From Gammaproteobacteria bacterium (lineage in GTDB: Bacteria; Pseudomonadota; Gammaproteobacteria; Pseudomonadales; Azotimanducaceae), in NCBI GenBank assembly GCA_027295975.1, contig JAPUJX010000189.1:1-6868 (forward strand): a stretch of 6,868 nucleotides of DNA, given 5' to 3'. Positions within the stretch are counted from its first letter, which is position 1, and every line of letters starts with the position of its first letter. Of the stretch, positions 1-5,823 are shown piece by piece. Below the pieces are notes generated by a model that was given only the letters and a program-made list of their open reading frames with translations, was not told the origin of the DNA and made no database searches. The translations under genes were made by a program, and so were the position numbers.

Positions 1-2
1 TT

Positions 3-920
3 GTGGGTATGCTTGTTTTGGTTGGCGCAGCGGGTGTTTTAGCGGAAGAATCCTGCCAACCGTCGAGATGGGGGCCGGACGATGAAATTGGCAACGCCAA
101 TCTCATCACCGCCGACACCGTGTTGCTGGCTTCCAAACTCATCAAGACCGGCAAGACGTACAGCCTTGGCATCACCATTGACAGCAGCACACCGGCGTTT
201 CCCCCCCGCAGCTTATCGTTGATGGTCGTGCAACCGGGGCAGCAGGAAGGTGCGCGACCGTTGGGGATCAATACCTACAACGATGACGTGTTTTTTGGTT
301 GGTTTGGCATTGGATCGCAGATCGACGGGCTCGGCCATTTGGGAACCGACGGTGTCTATTACAACTGCAACCGCGCGGAAGATTTTGCCGAATTGACCGG
401 GTTGACGAAAATGGGCATCGAGAAAGTGCCGCCCATAGTTGCGCGCGGGGTGGTGCTGGACATGGCGGGCCATTTTGGCGTCGAAGCAATGGAGGCTGGA
501 AAGTTTTTCTCGGTTGAAGACGTCAAGGCTGTCGCCAGGCGTCAGAACACGCCGATCCGGGAAGGGGATGTGGTCTTGTTCCACACCGGTTGGACGGACG
601 CCAAGCTGGAGTCGGATCCCGCTGCGTGGGTAGCCGGCGAGCCTGGGTAATCCGAAGAGGTGGCGCAATACCTTGCCGATCTCAACGTGGTGGCCGTTGG
701 GGCCGATACCTGGGGTGTCGACGTGGTGCCGCCACAGTTTGCCGATCGCCCGTATCAGGGACACGTGATCCTGCTGAAAGAAAACGGCATCTACATATTT
801 GAAACCATGAATACCGGGCCGTTGGTGCGGGACGGGGCCTACGAATTCCTGTTTGTGCTCGGGCAGGCCAAGGTACGGGGGGCGGTTCAGATGATCATCA
901 ACCCGATAGCCATCCACTGA
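3..920 (+). pseudogene. Cyclase family protein (kynurenine-formamidase-like), exported, interrupted by an in-frame stop; 5' end off the window
   Basis: One reading frame runs from the left edge to TGA at 918-920, broken only by TAA at 648-650. Seen: a hydrophobic segment ending VLA|EES (residues 4-14 of the visible part) that fits the end of a signal peptide, so the true start probably lies just left of the window. Next come SRWGPDDEIGNANLI, the metal-site region SQIDGLGH (Q106, D108, H112), GDVVLFHTGWTD (about 188-199), and, after the stop, VVAVGADTWGVD and a C-terminus ending NPIAIH. Family knowledge: cyclase-superfamily enzymes are metal-dependent hydrolases with an HxGTHxDxxxH-type motif; kynurenine formamidase is the best-known member. 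Here the first His of that motif is Gln, which I believe occurs in related subfamilies. The substrate cannot be inferred. The stop falls between AGEPG and SEEVAQYLAD with no shift of frame, so a point mutation (for example TTA to TAA) or a sequencing error explains it. A truncated protein would lose about 90 residues. Family identity is fairly sure; whether it is a true pseudogene is not. Confidence 0.82.
648..650 (+). other. In-frame premature TAA stop inside the cyclase gene
   Basis: TAA follows GAGCCTGGG (E-P-G) and precedes TCCGAAGAGGTGGCG (S-E-E-V-A). Family-like sequence is present on both sides in the same frame, so this is a substitution and not an indel. A GTG at 660 could in theory restart translation, but the only purine-rich stretch (GAAGAGG) abuts it with no spacing, so efficient reinitiation looks unlikely. 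Confidence 0.9.
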
Positions 921-936
921 TCATCTGCCAGCTTAG

Positions 937-2400
937 CTAACCCTGGCGAGTCTCCAGGCGCTCTTCTCTCAGCGTTTTGCGGCGTAATTTGCCCGCATCG
1001 TCTCGCAGCGGTTGGTTGACGAATTCAATCGTTCTCGGAATTTTATAACGCACCAGGCGTTGCGCCAGATGATCGAACAACGATTGTTCGGTCAGGTTTC
1101 CCTCGGGTACATCGACAATGGCGTGCACCGCGCTGCCAAGATCCGTATGGGGCAGGCCGATGACGGCTGACGAACGCACCCCCGTGCAGGCGTCGATTGC
1201 CGCCTCGACCTCCGCTGGGTAGATGTTGGCGCCCCCGGAAAGAATCATGTCGGTGAGACGGTCTGACAGGTACAGGTAGCCGTCCGCGTCCATATGCCCG
1301 ACATCCCCGAGACTTTCCCAACCATCCTCCATCGTCTTGGCTTCGGCACCGATGTAGCGATAGGTGGTACCGGGACCGCTCTTGGGGCGAATGAATACCT
1401 CGCCGATTTCACCTGGGGGTAGGGTTTCACCGTTGTCGCCGACGATCTTCATTTCGCAGGACTCGGTCGGCTTACCGACGGAGCCGCGGTGCGCGAGCCA
1501 CTCGACCCCGTCCAGAACGGTAGAACCCGTGCCTTCGGTACCACCGTATAGTTCCCAGATGACCTCCGCGCCCAGCCAGTTGATGAACGCCTCCTTCAGC
1601 CAGACAGGGCAAGGTGCAGCGAGATGCCATAACGTGCGAAGCGAAGAAAGATCGTATCGCATGCGCACTTCCGTTGGCAGATTCCAGATGCGCTGCATCA
1701 TGGTAGGCACCATGTAGATCGTATCCACGGCTTGCGACTCGATGAGTTGCAGAGTCTGCTCAGCATCAAAACGCGTGGTGATGGCGACCTGATTCCCTTT
1801 GCCGAGAGCGCCCATCGCCCACATGAACGGACCGTTGTGGTACAGCGGCCCGGGAATCAGCACGGAGCCTTCTGTCTGGAAATTCAGAATTTCTGCGTCC
1901 GGATCGGTGGCGGCGGGATGTTTCGACACGATCAGCTTGGGCCGGCCCGTGCTTCCGCCGGAAGTCATGGCCTTGTAGGACGTGGCTGTGAGTTCTTCCA
2001 GCGGTTCGTCGGAAAGGGACGGATCGGGCACATAACCCGAGGCAACCGTCGTCACCCCGCGATGCTCCCCCGGGGCAACTCCGACTACCAGTTTTGGCTC
2101 GGCAATTTCGACGATCTGGTCCCGCTCGAATTTTGGCAACTTCGCCGACACCGGCTGAGGCGTGGCGCCGAGTTTCCAGGTGGCGTAACAGGCAGTGAAA
2201 AATTCGACTCCGTTGGACAAGGCGATCGTCACGAAATCGTCGAAGCCAACGCCGAGATCCTCATACGCGCGTGCGAGACGGTTTGAACGGGCTTCAAGCT
2301 CTGCCCAGGTGATGGTTGTTCCTTCGTGGTAAATGACTATGTCATCGGGTTTTTGATCTGCCCAGAATTTCAGGATGCGCGAAAGAGAAATGGCTGCCAT
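937..2400 (-). CDS. AMP-dependent acyl-CoA synthetase (acid--CoA ligase, ANL superfamily)
   Basis: Activates a carboxylic acid as acyl-AMP and transfers it to CoA; cytoplasmic. The protein has 487 residues, slightly short for the family but with every core motif in order: phosphate-binding loop TSGGSTGRPKL (146-156), PLYHNGPFMWA (185-195), A5 motif YGGTEG (285-290), the GDVGHMDADGYLYLSDR segment (365-381) with the ribose-binding Asp366 and hinge-region Arg381, SGGANIYPAEVE (388-399), and the C-terminal catalytic Lys471 in DDAGKLRR. The sequence resembles the bile-acid-CoA-ligase-like or FadD-like branch, so a lipid, steroid or aromatic acid substrate is plausible, but this is inference. The ATG at 2398-2400 is the natural start; only a weak GAG-type Shine-Dalgarno lies about 7 nt upstream. 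The gene is convergent with the cyclase (16-nt gap) and divergent from the lipoprotein. It appears intact and monocistronic within the window. Confidence 0.93.
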   Translation of the reverse strand: MAAISLSRILKFWADQKPDDIVIYHEGTTITWAELEARSNRLARAYEDLGVGFDDFVTIALSNGVEFFTACYATWKLGATPQPVSAKLPKFERDQIVEIAEPKLVVGVAPGEHRGVTTVASGYVPDPSLSDEPLEELTATSYKAMTSGGSTGRPKLIVSKHPAATDPDAEILNFQTEGSVLIPGPLYHNGPFMWAMGALGKGNQVAITTRFDAEQTLQLIESQAVDTIYMVPTMMQRIWNLPTEVRMRYDLSSLRTLWHLAAPCPVWLKEAFINWLGAEVIWELYGGTEGTGSTVLDGVEWLAHRGSVGKPTESCEMKIVGDNGETLPPGEIGEVFIRPKSGPGTTYRYIGAEAKTMEDGWESLGDVGHMDADGYLYLSDRLTDMILSGGANIYPAEVEAAIDACTGVRSSAVIGLPHTDLGSAVHAIVDVPEGNLTEQSLFDHLAQRLVRYKIPRTIEFVNQPLRDDAGKLRRKTLREERLETRQG

Positions 2401-2471
2401 TGATCACTCGCTGGTTGGACTAATATCATGAAATGTTGGAATTGTACCCTCAAAACCAGACCGAATTGGGG

Positions 2472-2502
2472 CTGACTCAGTTAACCGTTGAAATGTAATA
2501 AT
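2472..2502 (+). promoter_or_regulatory. Candidate sigma70-type promoter for the lipoprotein gene
   Basis: An extended -10 (TG at 2494-2495, then one base, then AATAAT at 2497-2502, one mismatch to TATAAT) lies downstream of a weak -35, CTGACT (2472-2477), with a 19-nt spacer. The spacer is long, but an extended -10 can compensate. A start near 2509 would give a leader of about 31 nt. Found by eye only. Confidence 0.3.
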
Positions 2503-2525
2503 GAGCGTGTCCAGGTCAGGTTGAT

Positions 2526-2532
2526 GGTGGAG
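2526..2532 (+). promoter_or_regulatory. Ribosome binding site that decides the lipoprotein start
   Basis: GGTGGAG lies 7 nt before GTG 2540 but only 1 nt before the alternative in-frame TTG 2534. An in-frame TGA at 2522-2524 excludes any earlier start. Spacing therefore favours GTG 2540. Confidence 0.6.
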
Positions 2533-2539
2533 TTTGTGG

Positions 2540-3430
2540 GTGGCGTTACTGAGTAGAATTGTTCTGACGGTGTCCGTGATGCTGGTTGCCGCTCTCTCTG
2601 GATGTGACAGCGGCAAGTCGGTCAGCGTGTCGCCGCGCAAACCCGCCATTCACGTTCCCGCCGGTGAATCTCTTCTACCATTCGATGCTGCCGCTACTAC
2701 GGGGCCGGCGATGGCTCCTCGGGAACTCTTCGAGGCTTTTAAACGAACCGAAACCGACGGGGTCAGGACTCATCTCGTTGAGCTTGATGGTGAGCCCTCC
2801 ATGTTGATGTTCGAAATCGATCTGGCGCTGTTCGAACCTTTGTTGCTGGGAGTAGGAAAAAACGCCCTCGCGGGGGTATCCGCAAACGACGCGATTACCC
2901 GGTTCGATCTTCGCCTGGTCATCGGCAGCGGTTTCGTGTCGGAACTGAACCCTCTGTCCCCGGTGGGATTGCTGCAGATAAACGGTTCGGTTCAAAGCCC
3001 GTTGCAACGCCACGGATACACGCGAATTCTAGGGGTTCGCAGTGAGAGCATCGGCGTCGTCGCCAGCCGTGAATACCATATCGGTATGTTCACTTCGGCG
3101 TTGCAGGTGGGGCCTGGGATCGTCGAGGAGGGTAAGCTCGATATTTCAGAACGCGATCTGGAACGCCCGGAGTATTTTCGTACCTTCGTTGCAACTTGTG
3201 GCACCCGGGCGCTGATTGGCGCCAGCCAGGTGCCGATGCATCTCTATACGCTGGGTAAGCGCCTCCTCGAGTATGTGGCGCGCCTCGAGCTTACCTGTGA
3301 TGAGGTTGTGAACCTTGCCGGGGATCGGGAGGTGGTGCTTGCGATGGCAGCGGATGACAAATCGAAGCTGGTCTACTTCGGTCACCTGAATACCGTAAAA
3401 GCTTCCCTGCTGGGCTTCCGCCGTCGGTGA
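2540..3430 (+). CDS. Lipoprotein, divergent YigE/NAGPA-like (phosphodiester glycosidase, DUF2233) domain with degenerate active site
   Basis: Predicted 296-residue lipoprotein starting at GTG 2540. A basic and hydrophobic leader ends in the lipobox LSGC with Cys22. Asp at +2 would, by the E. coli rule, favour inner-membrane retention facing the periplasm. I do not see a close named homologue, but the order of blocks matches YigE/NAGPA-type proteins: LVIGSGFVSELNPLSPVGLL (about 126-145) sits where the family has NGGFF...P.GL; ALQVGPGIVEEGKL (187-200) matches the QSGP.LV.dGk block; VPMHLYTLGKRL (231-242) matches the PVsLYElA block; LTCDEVVNLAGDREVVL (251-267) matches lgC.nALnLDGG.S. The two usual active-site signatures are altered: NGGFF to IGSGF, and LDGG to LAGD. 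Catalysis is therefore doubtful, and a binding or structural role is possible. The gene seems monocistronic, convergent with the HD-GYP gene. The open reading frame is sure; the domain assignment is a by-eye inference. Confidence 0.85.
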   Translation: MALLSRIVLTVSVMLVAALSGCDSGKSVSVSPRKPAIHVPAGESLLPFDAAATTGPAMAPRELFEAFKRTETDGVRTHLVELDGEPSMLMFEIDLALFEPLLLGVGKNALAGVSANDAITRFDLRLVIGSGFVSELNPLSPVGLLQINGSVQSPLQRHGYTRILGVRSESIGVVASREYHIGMFTSALQVGPGIVEEGKLDISERDLERPEYFRTFVATCGTRALIGASQVPMHLYTLGKRLLEYVARLELTCDEVVNLAGDREVVLAMAADDKSKLVYFGHLNTVKASLLGFRRR

Positions 3431-3487
3431 GAGCGTCTCTCAGGTGAGGGCCTCTCCCGGGGATAGGGCCTATCCTGCGGATAGGAG
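3426..3487. repeat. Tandem hairpin-forming repeats of about 18 nt in the convergent spacer, possible bidirectional terminator
   Basis: Three consecutive imperfect units fill the space between two convergent stop codons: 3426-3442 (17 nt), 3443-3460 (18 nt) and 3461-3478 (18 nt), with a partial fourth from 3479. Units 1 and 2 agree at 13 of 17 positions, units 2 and 3 at about 13 of 18. Each is self-complementary: TGAGAG-CGT-CTCTCA (3428-3442, perfect 6-bp stem), GAGG-G-CCTC (3446-3454), GGATAGG-G-CCTATCC (3461-3475). The arm CCTATCC (3469-3475) can instead pair with the next GGATAGG (3479-3485) across a TGC loop, a perfect 7-bp stem. No T-tract follows on either strand, so a classical intrinsic terminator is not shown. 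Confidence 0.6.
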
Positions 3488-3492
3488 GTCAC

Positions 3493-4773
3493 TCAATTGA
3501 AGTAGTGGGCGGCATTGATGCCGTAGGCCCCTTGAGGCAACTCCTTCGCTATCCAGACAGTGGGCGCCTTGTCACGGTCGGTGTCCGTTTCCTTGAGATC
3601 GGTAATAATGGGTTGGGCCCGGCGTTTTTTATTTTCCGTCAGCACCACCGTGATTTTCGGGCGAAGACGGCGATCCGAGTTCTGAGCCGTCACGATACCC
3701 ACTTCACCGGTATTCAGTTCCACCAGCGTACCCGTGGGGAAAACGCCGATTGCCTGGGTGAGTTGCTCGACGAGTTCGCTTTGAAAAAGCACGTCCGCGC
3801 ACTGGTGCAATTTGGTTACTGCACTGTGGGACGATAAGGCAGCGGCATAAGGCCTTTTGGTGATCATTGCGTCGTAGGTATCGATAATCCCGGCAATCTG
3901 TCCGTATGCCGGAATCGACGGCCCTTCGAGATTGTTGGGGTAACCCGATCCGTCGTAACGTTCGTGGTGCATGGCGACCATCGTCAGCACGTCTCGATCG
4001 GTGACGCTGGAAGAGTCGAGAATGGCGAGCCCCTTGGGAACGTGCTCACGAATGATTTCCCACTCCGCTTCGGTGGGTGGACCCGGTTTTATCAGCAATT
4101 CTTTCGGAATCACTATTTTCCCAACATCCAGAAGGGCGCAGCCCATGGCCAGCTTGTTGATCTGTTTGGTCGTGTAGCCGAGATGGCGGCCGAGAATGGC
4201 AGCCCAGACGGCATTGGAAATGCTATGAGAGTAAGTGTAGTTATCCAGAGAACGAATGCGAAGGAGTGCGGCCACGGCATCCTTGTTGCGAAGTACGCTT
4301 TCGACGAGGGGAGTTACCGCTTCTTCGATAAGCGAGATTTCCAATCGGCCGGCCGATCGCACCTTTTCAATAATGGGCTCTAAAATTGCGACCGCATCGT
4401 CGATTGACGTCTGCGCTGGAATTAGTTCGTCGGCGGTTTCTACCTTGTCTTCGTAGACCTTGGGTGTGCGCGGCACTATGCGTCTTATTTTCGTTACGTT
4501 GAGACTGTTGCGCGCGGGACGGGGGGAGTTGTTGGATACCACAACGCGCAGCTTCGGCATTGCGTATTGGCTCTTGTAACGACGTGGATCCACATACACG
4601 AACGAACACTCGGAGGCCAATCGCTCCATTGTTTCTTTGTCTCGAAGGTAAAAACCTTGAACAACGAAGCTCGTGTCGAGCCAGGGGCGGTCCAGCTTGG
4701 TGATGTACATACCGAACTCGAGCCGCTGGACGGGCACCTTGTGCGGCCCATTTTCGCTCTGCTTTTGGTCCAT
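3493..4773 (-). CDS. HD-GYP domain protein with N-terminal DUF3391-type domain; HD motif lacks its His
   Basis: Family role: HD-GYP domains are metal-dependent phosphodiesterases that break down cyclic di-GMP, controlling motility and biofilm formation. The 426-residue protein starts with a DUF3391-type region (about 12-70, including VPVQRLEFGMYITKLDRPW), followed by a charged linker and an HD-GYP domain (about 160-330). Visible domain residues: H183 in YSHSISN, H244 in REHVPKG, H269 and H270 in MHHERYDGSGYP (GYP at 277-279), and D298/D301 in IIDTYDA. At the HD doublet the sequence is ALLDVGK, with Leu215 where His is expected and Asp216 kept. In structurally known HD-GYP enzymes that His is a metal ligand, so activity may be altered or lost. 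I see no signal peptide or membrane segment, so it is cytoplasmic. ATG 4771-4773 is supported by TAGGTAGG upstream (minus strand, 4784-4777), about 7 nt away by its inner AGG. It appears monocistronic. Confidence 0.93.
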   Translation of the reverse strand: MDQKQSENGPHKVPVQRLEFGMYITKLDRPWLDTSFVVQGFYLRDKETMERLASECSFVYVDPRRYKSQYAMPKLRVVVSNNSPRPARNSLNVTKIRRIVPRTPKVYEDKVETADELIPAQTSIDDAVAILEPIIEKVRSAGRLEISLIEEAVTPLVESVLRNKDAVAALLRIRSLDNYTYSHSISNAVWAAILGRHLGYTTKQINKLAMGCALLDVGKIVIPKELLIKPGPPTEAEWEIIREHVPKGLAILDSSSVTDRDVLTMVAMHHERYDGSGYPNNLEGPSIPAYGQIAGIIDTYDAMITKRPYAAALSSHSAVTKLHQCADVLFQSELVEQLTQAIGVFPTGTLVELNTGEVGIVTAQNSDRRLRPKITVVLTENKKRRAQPIITDLKETDTDRDKAPTVWIAKELPQGAYGINAAHYFN

Positions 4774-5099
4774 ATACCTACCTATACCGCCAAGTTAACT
4801 ACTCTCCGAGCTAGCCTAACTGATGTGATTTGCGTCGTTTGTTAACCAGTTCTCCGTTGTTTTGGAACTACTTCATGCTGAATATTTCGGTTTGTTGAGG
4901 AAGGACTATAACCTATTGATTTAATGAGTAATTGTGTTGGGAACGGGTTGGATGTCGCCCTATTGCCTAGTGTAAACCGTATGTAAGGGAGCGCCGGACG
5001 GGACAAAAACCGCAACGAACGGATCGAAATCTCGCTACCTCGAAAACTAGCGACCGCCAGCCTCGACTCGGAGCTCGCGAATCGGGGCCTGCAGCCGGT
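4774..5099. other. Gene-free region of about 326 nt: HD-GYP leader and downstream region of the MFS operon
   Basis: No open frame here has a convincing start, ribosome site or recognisable product. The half next to the HD-GYP gene (4774 to about 4960) is noticeably more A+T-rich than its neighbours, as expected of a promoter region. The best minus-strand -10-like hexamer is TATAGT (plus-strand ACTATA, 4905-4910), without a good -35. GTTAAC occurs at 4794-4799 and 4841-4846, with no known meaning. The half nearer 5099 holds stem-loops listed separately. Confidence 0.5.
5005..5084 (-). terminator. Candidate termination region of the MFS operon (stem-loops, then a T-run)
   Basis: Read on the minus strand from 15 nt past the stop at 5100, there is CGATTCG-CGAGCTC-CGAGTCG (5084-5064; 7-bp stem with one G-U pair), then TCGCTA...TAGCGA (5053-5032; 6-bp stem, 10-nt loop), then a very short CCG...CGG stem (5022-5010) followed by five Ts (5009-5005). 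The strong stems lack a T-run and the stem next to the T-run is weak, so confidence as an intrinsic terminator is low. Confidence 0.3.
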
Positions 5100-5810
5100 T
5101 CAGCGGCATGTGTAATCCGAGAACTTGACCACCCGGTCGTCTTTGATGGTCTTGAAAATGAACGCCTTGGCAAGAAAGTGAGATTTGATCTCAACCACCA
5201 CCGAGGTCGACAGCGTCCCGTCGTATTGGAACCTCATCTCCTGGCGAAATTCTTTGATCTTGAACGTTGGCGCGGGGGAGAAAGGTTTGGCGGATTCGAG
5301 GATGAACAAAACGGGACGATGCTCGGTTTTACTGACAATGAGCTTGCCCAGCATCTTCTCGAGGAATTCCTGGTTTTCCCGTTCCTCATCGGGGCGCAGG
5401 AGAAAGGTAAAGGTAACCGTGTCGGCGTCCTCCGAAGACATGCGCAATGAATCCATCTGCGCGAGTTTTTGCAGATCGAATGCCAGAGGATGGTTACGCC
5501 GGTCGCGTTGTCGTGCGGCATCGGCGTACGCTTCGATTTCCTCTGCGTTTGGATCCATGCCGTTCACCTTCACCAGCCGCCAGGCATCATCTTCGTCGGC
5601 GGTAAATCGCTCCTCCAGGACATCTTCCTCGGAAGCACTGGTGCTTATGGTGGTGTAGCTGCAGCGTGACTCATCGACGGCCGGAGTGTTGGCCGCAACC
5701 TCGCTGAATCGTTCTATGGCTTCGCTTGCGTATGTGGTGGCGCAGATGATGATTCCCGCAACCAGAATAGTCCCGAAAGCCCAGCGATCTGCTACATGTG
5801 ATGTTCTCAT
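5100..5810 (-). CDS. Exported protein of unknown function, second gene of the MFS operon
   Basis: A 236-residue protein. Residues 10-28 form a hydrophobic signal segment after a short charged N-terminus, with a plausible cleavage after TTYA (about residue 28) or use as a membrane anchor. Cys23 is not in a proper lipobox (IIIC), so it is not a convincing lipoprotein. The mature part has an acidic stretch (about 59-75), the block AWRLVKVNGMDPNAEEIEAY (76-95), then alternating beta-type segments such as PVLFILESAKPFSP and FKIKEFRQEMRFQYDG, and ends in KFSDYTCR. Cys50 and Cys235 could form a disulfide in the periplasm. The pattern recalls uncharacterised exported proteins, possibly with a LolA-like beta fold, but I cannot name the family. 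The start ATG 5808-5810 lies 13 nt after the MFS stop, with a weak GGA ribosome site, so it is probably cotranscribed with and perhaps translationally coupled to the transporter. Confidence 0.8.
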   Translation of the reverse strand: MRTSHVADRWAFGTILVAGIIICATTYASEAIERFSEVAANTPAVDESRCSYTTISTSASEEDVLEERFTADEDDAWRLVKVNGMDPNAEEIEAYADAARQRDRRNHPLAFDLQKLAQMDSLRMSSEDADTVTFTFLLRPDEERENQEFLEKMLGKLIVSKTEHRPVLFILESAKPFSPAPTFKIKEFRQEMRFQYDGTLSTSVVVEIKSHFLAKAFIFKTIKDDRVVKFSDYTCR

Positions 5811-5823
5811 GAATAATCCAGGC

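Larger units (their letters stand above)
2401..2539. promoter_or_regulatory. Divergent intergenic region between acyl-CoA ligase and lipoprotein
   Basis: This 139-nt spacer must carry the leaders and probably the promoters of both flanking genes. For the leftward ligase, the best -10-like hexamer is TACAAT on the minus strand (plus-strand ATTGTA, 2441-2446), but I find no good -35 at the right distance. The rightward candidate is listed separately. I recognise no clear operator palindrome. Confidence 0.5.

Noticed and set aside
213..917. Long minus-strand frame (234 codons) opposite the cyclase
   Set aside because: It mirrors a recognisable cyclase frame on the plus strand, its product has no recognisable domain and is rich in His, Arg and Pro as antisense frames often are. 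Its openness across 648-650 is a chance result.
660..920. Separate small gene starting at GTG 660 after the cyclase stop
   Set aside because: It is the in-frame C-terminal part of the cyclase, and the purine-rich GAAGAGG directly abuts the GTG with no spacing, so independent initiation is unlikely.
889..940. Small palindromes (GATGATCATC at 889-898, TTAGCTAA at 933-940) near the convergent cyclase and ligase ends
   Set aside because: They are 8-10 nt with no loop, no T-run and partly coding, so they are within chance expectation and poor terminators.
1732..2286. Plus-strand frame of 184 codons inside the acyl-CoA ligase
   Set aside because: It is antisense to conserved ligase sequence, including the P-loop region, and its product looks like no known family.
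2404..2649. Minus-strand frame of 81 codons in the divergent spacer
   Set aside because: It overlaps the lipoprotein signal peptide on the other strand, has no clear ribosome site or hydrophobic or domain features, and would occupy the spacer needed for both promoters.
4967..5194. Minus-strand frame of 75 codons overlapping the end of the exported-protein gene
   Set aside because: It is Arg/Ser-rich, lacks a plausible ribosome site and half of it is out of frame within a better-supported gene.
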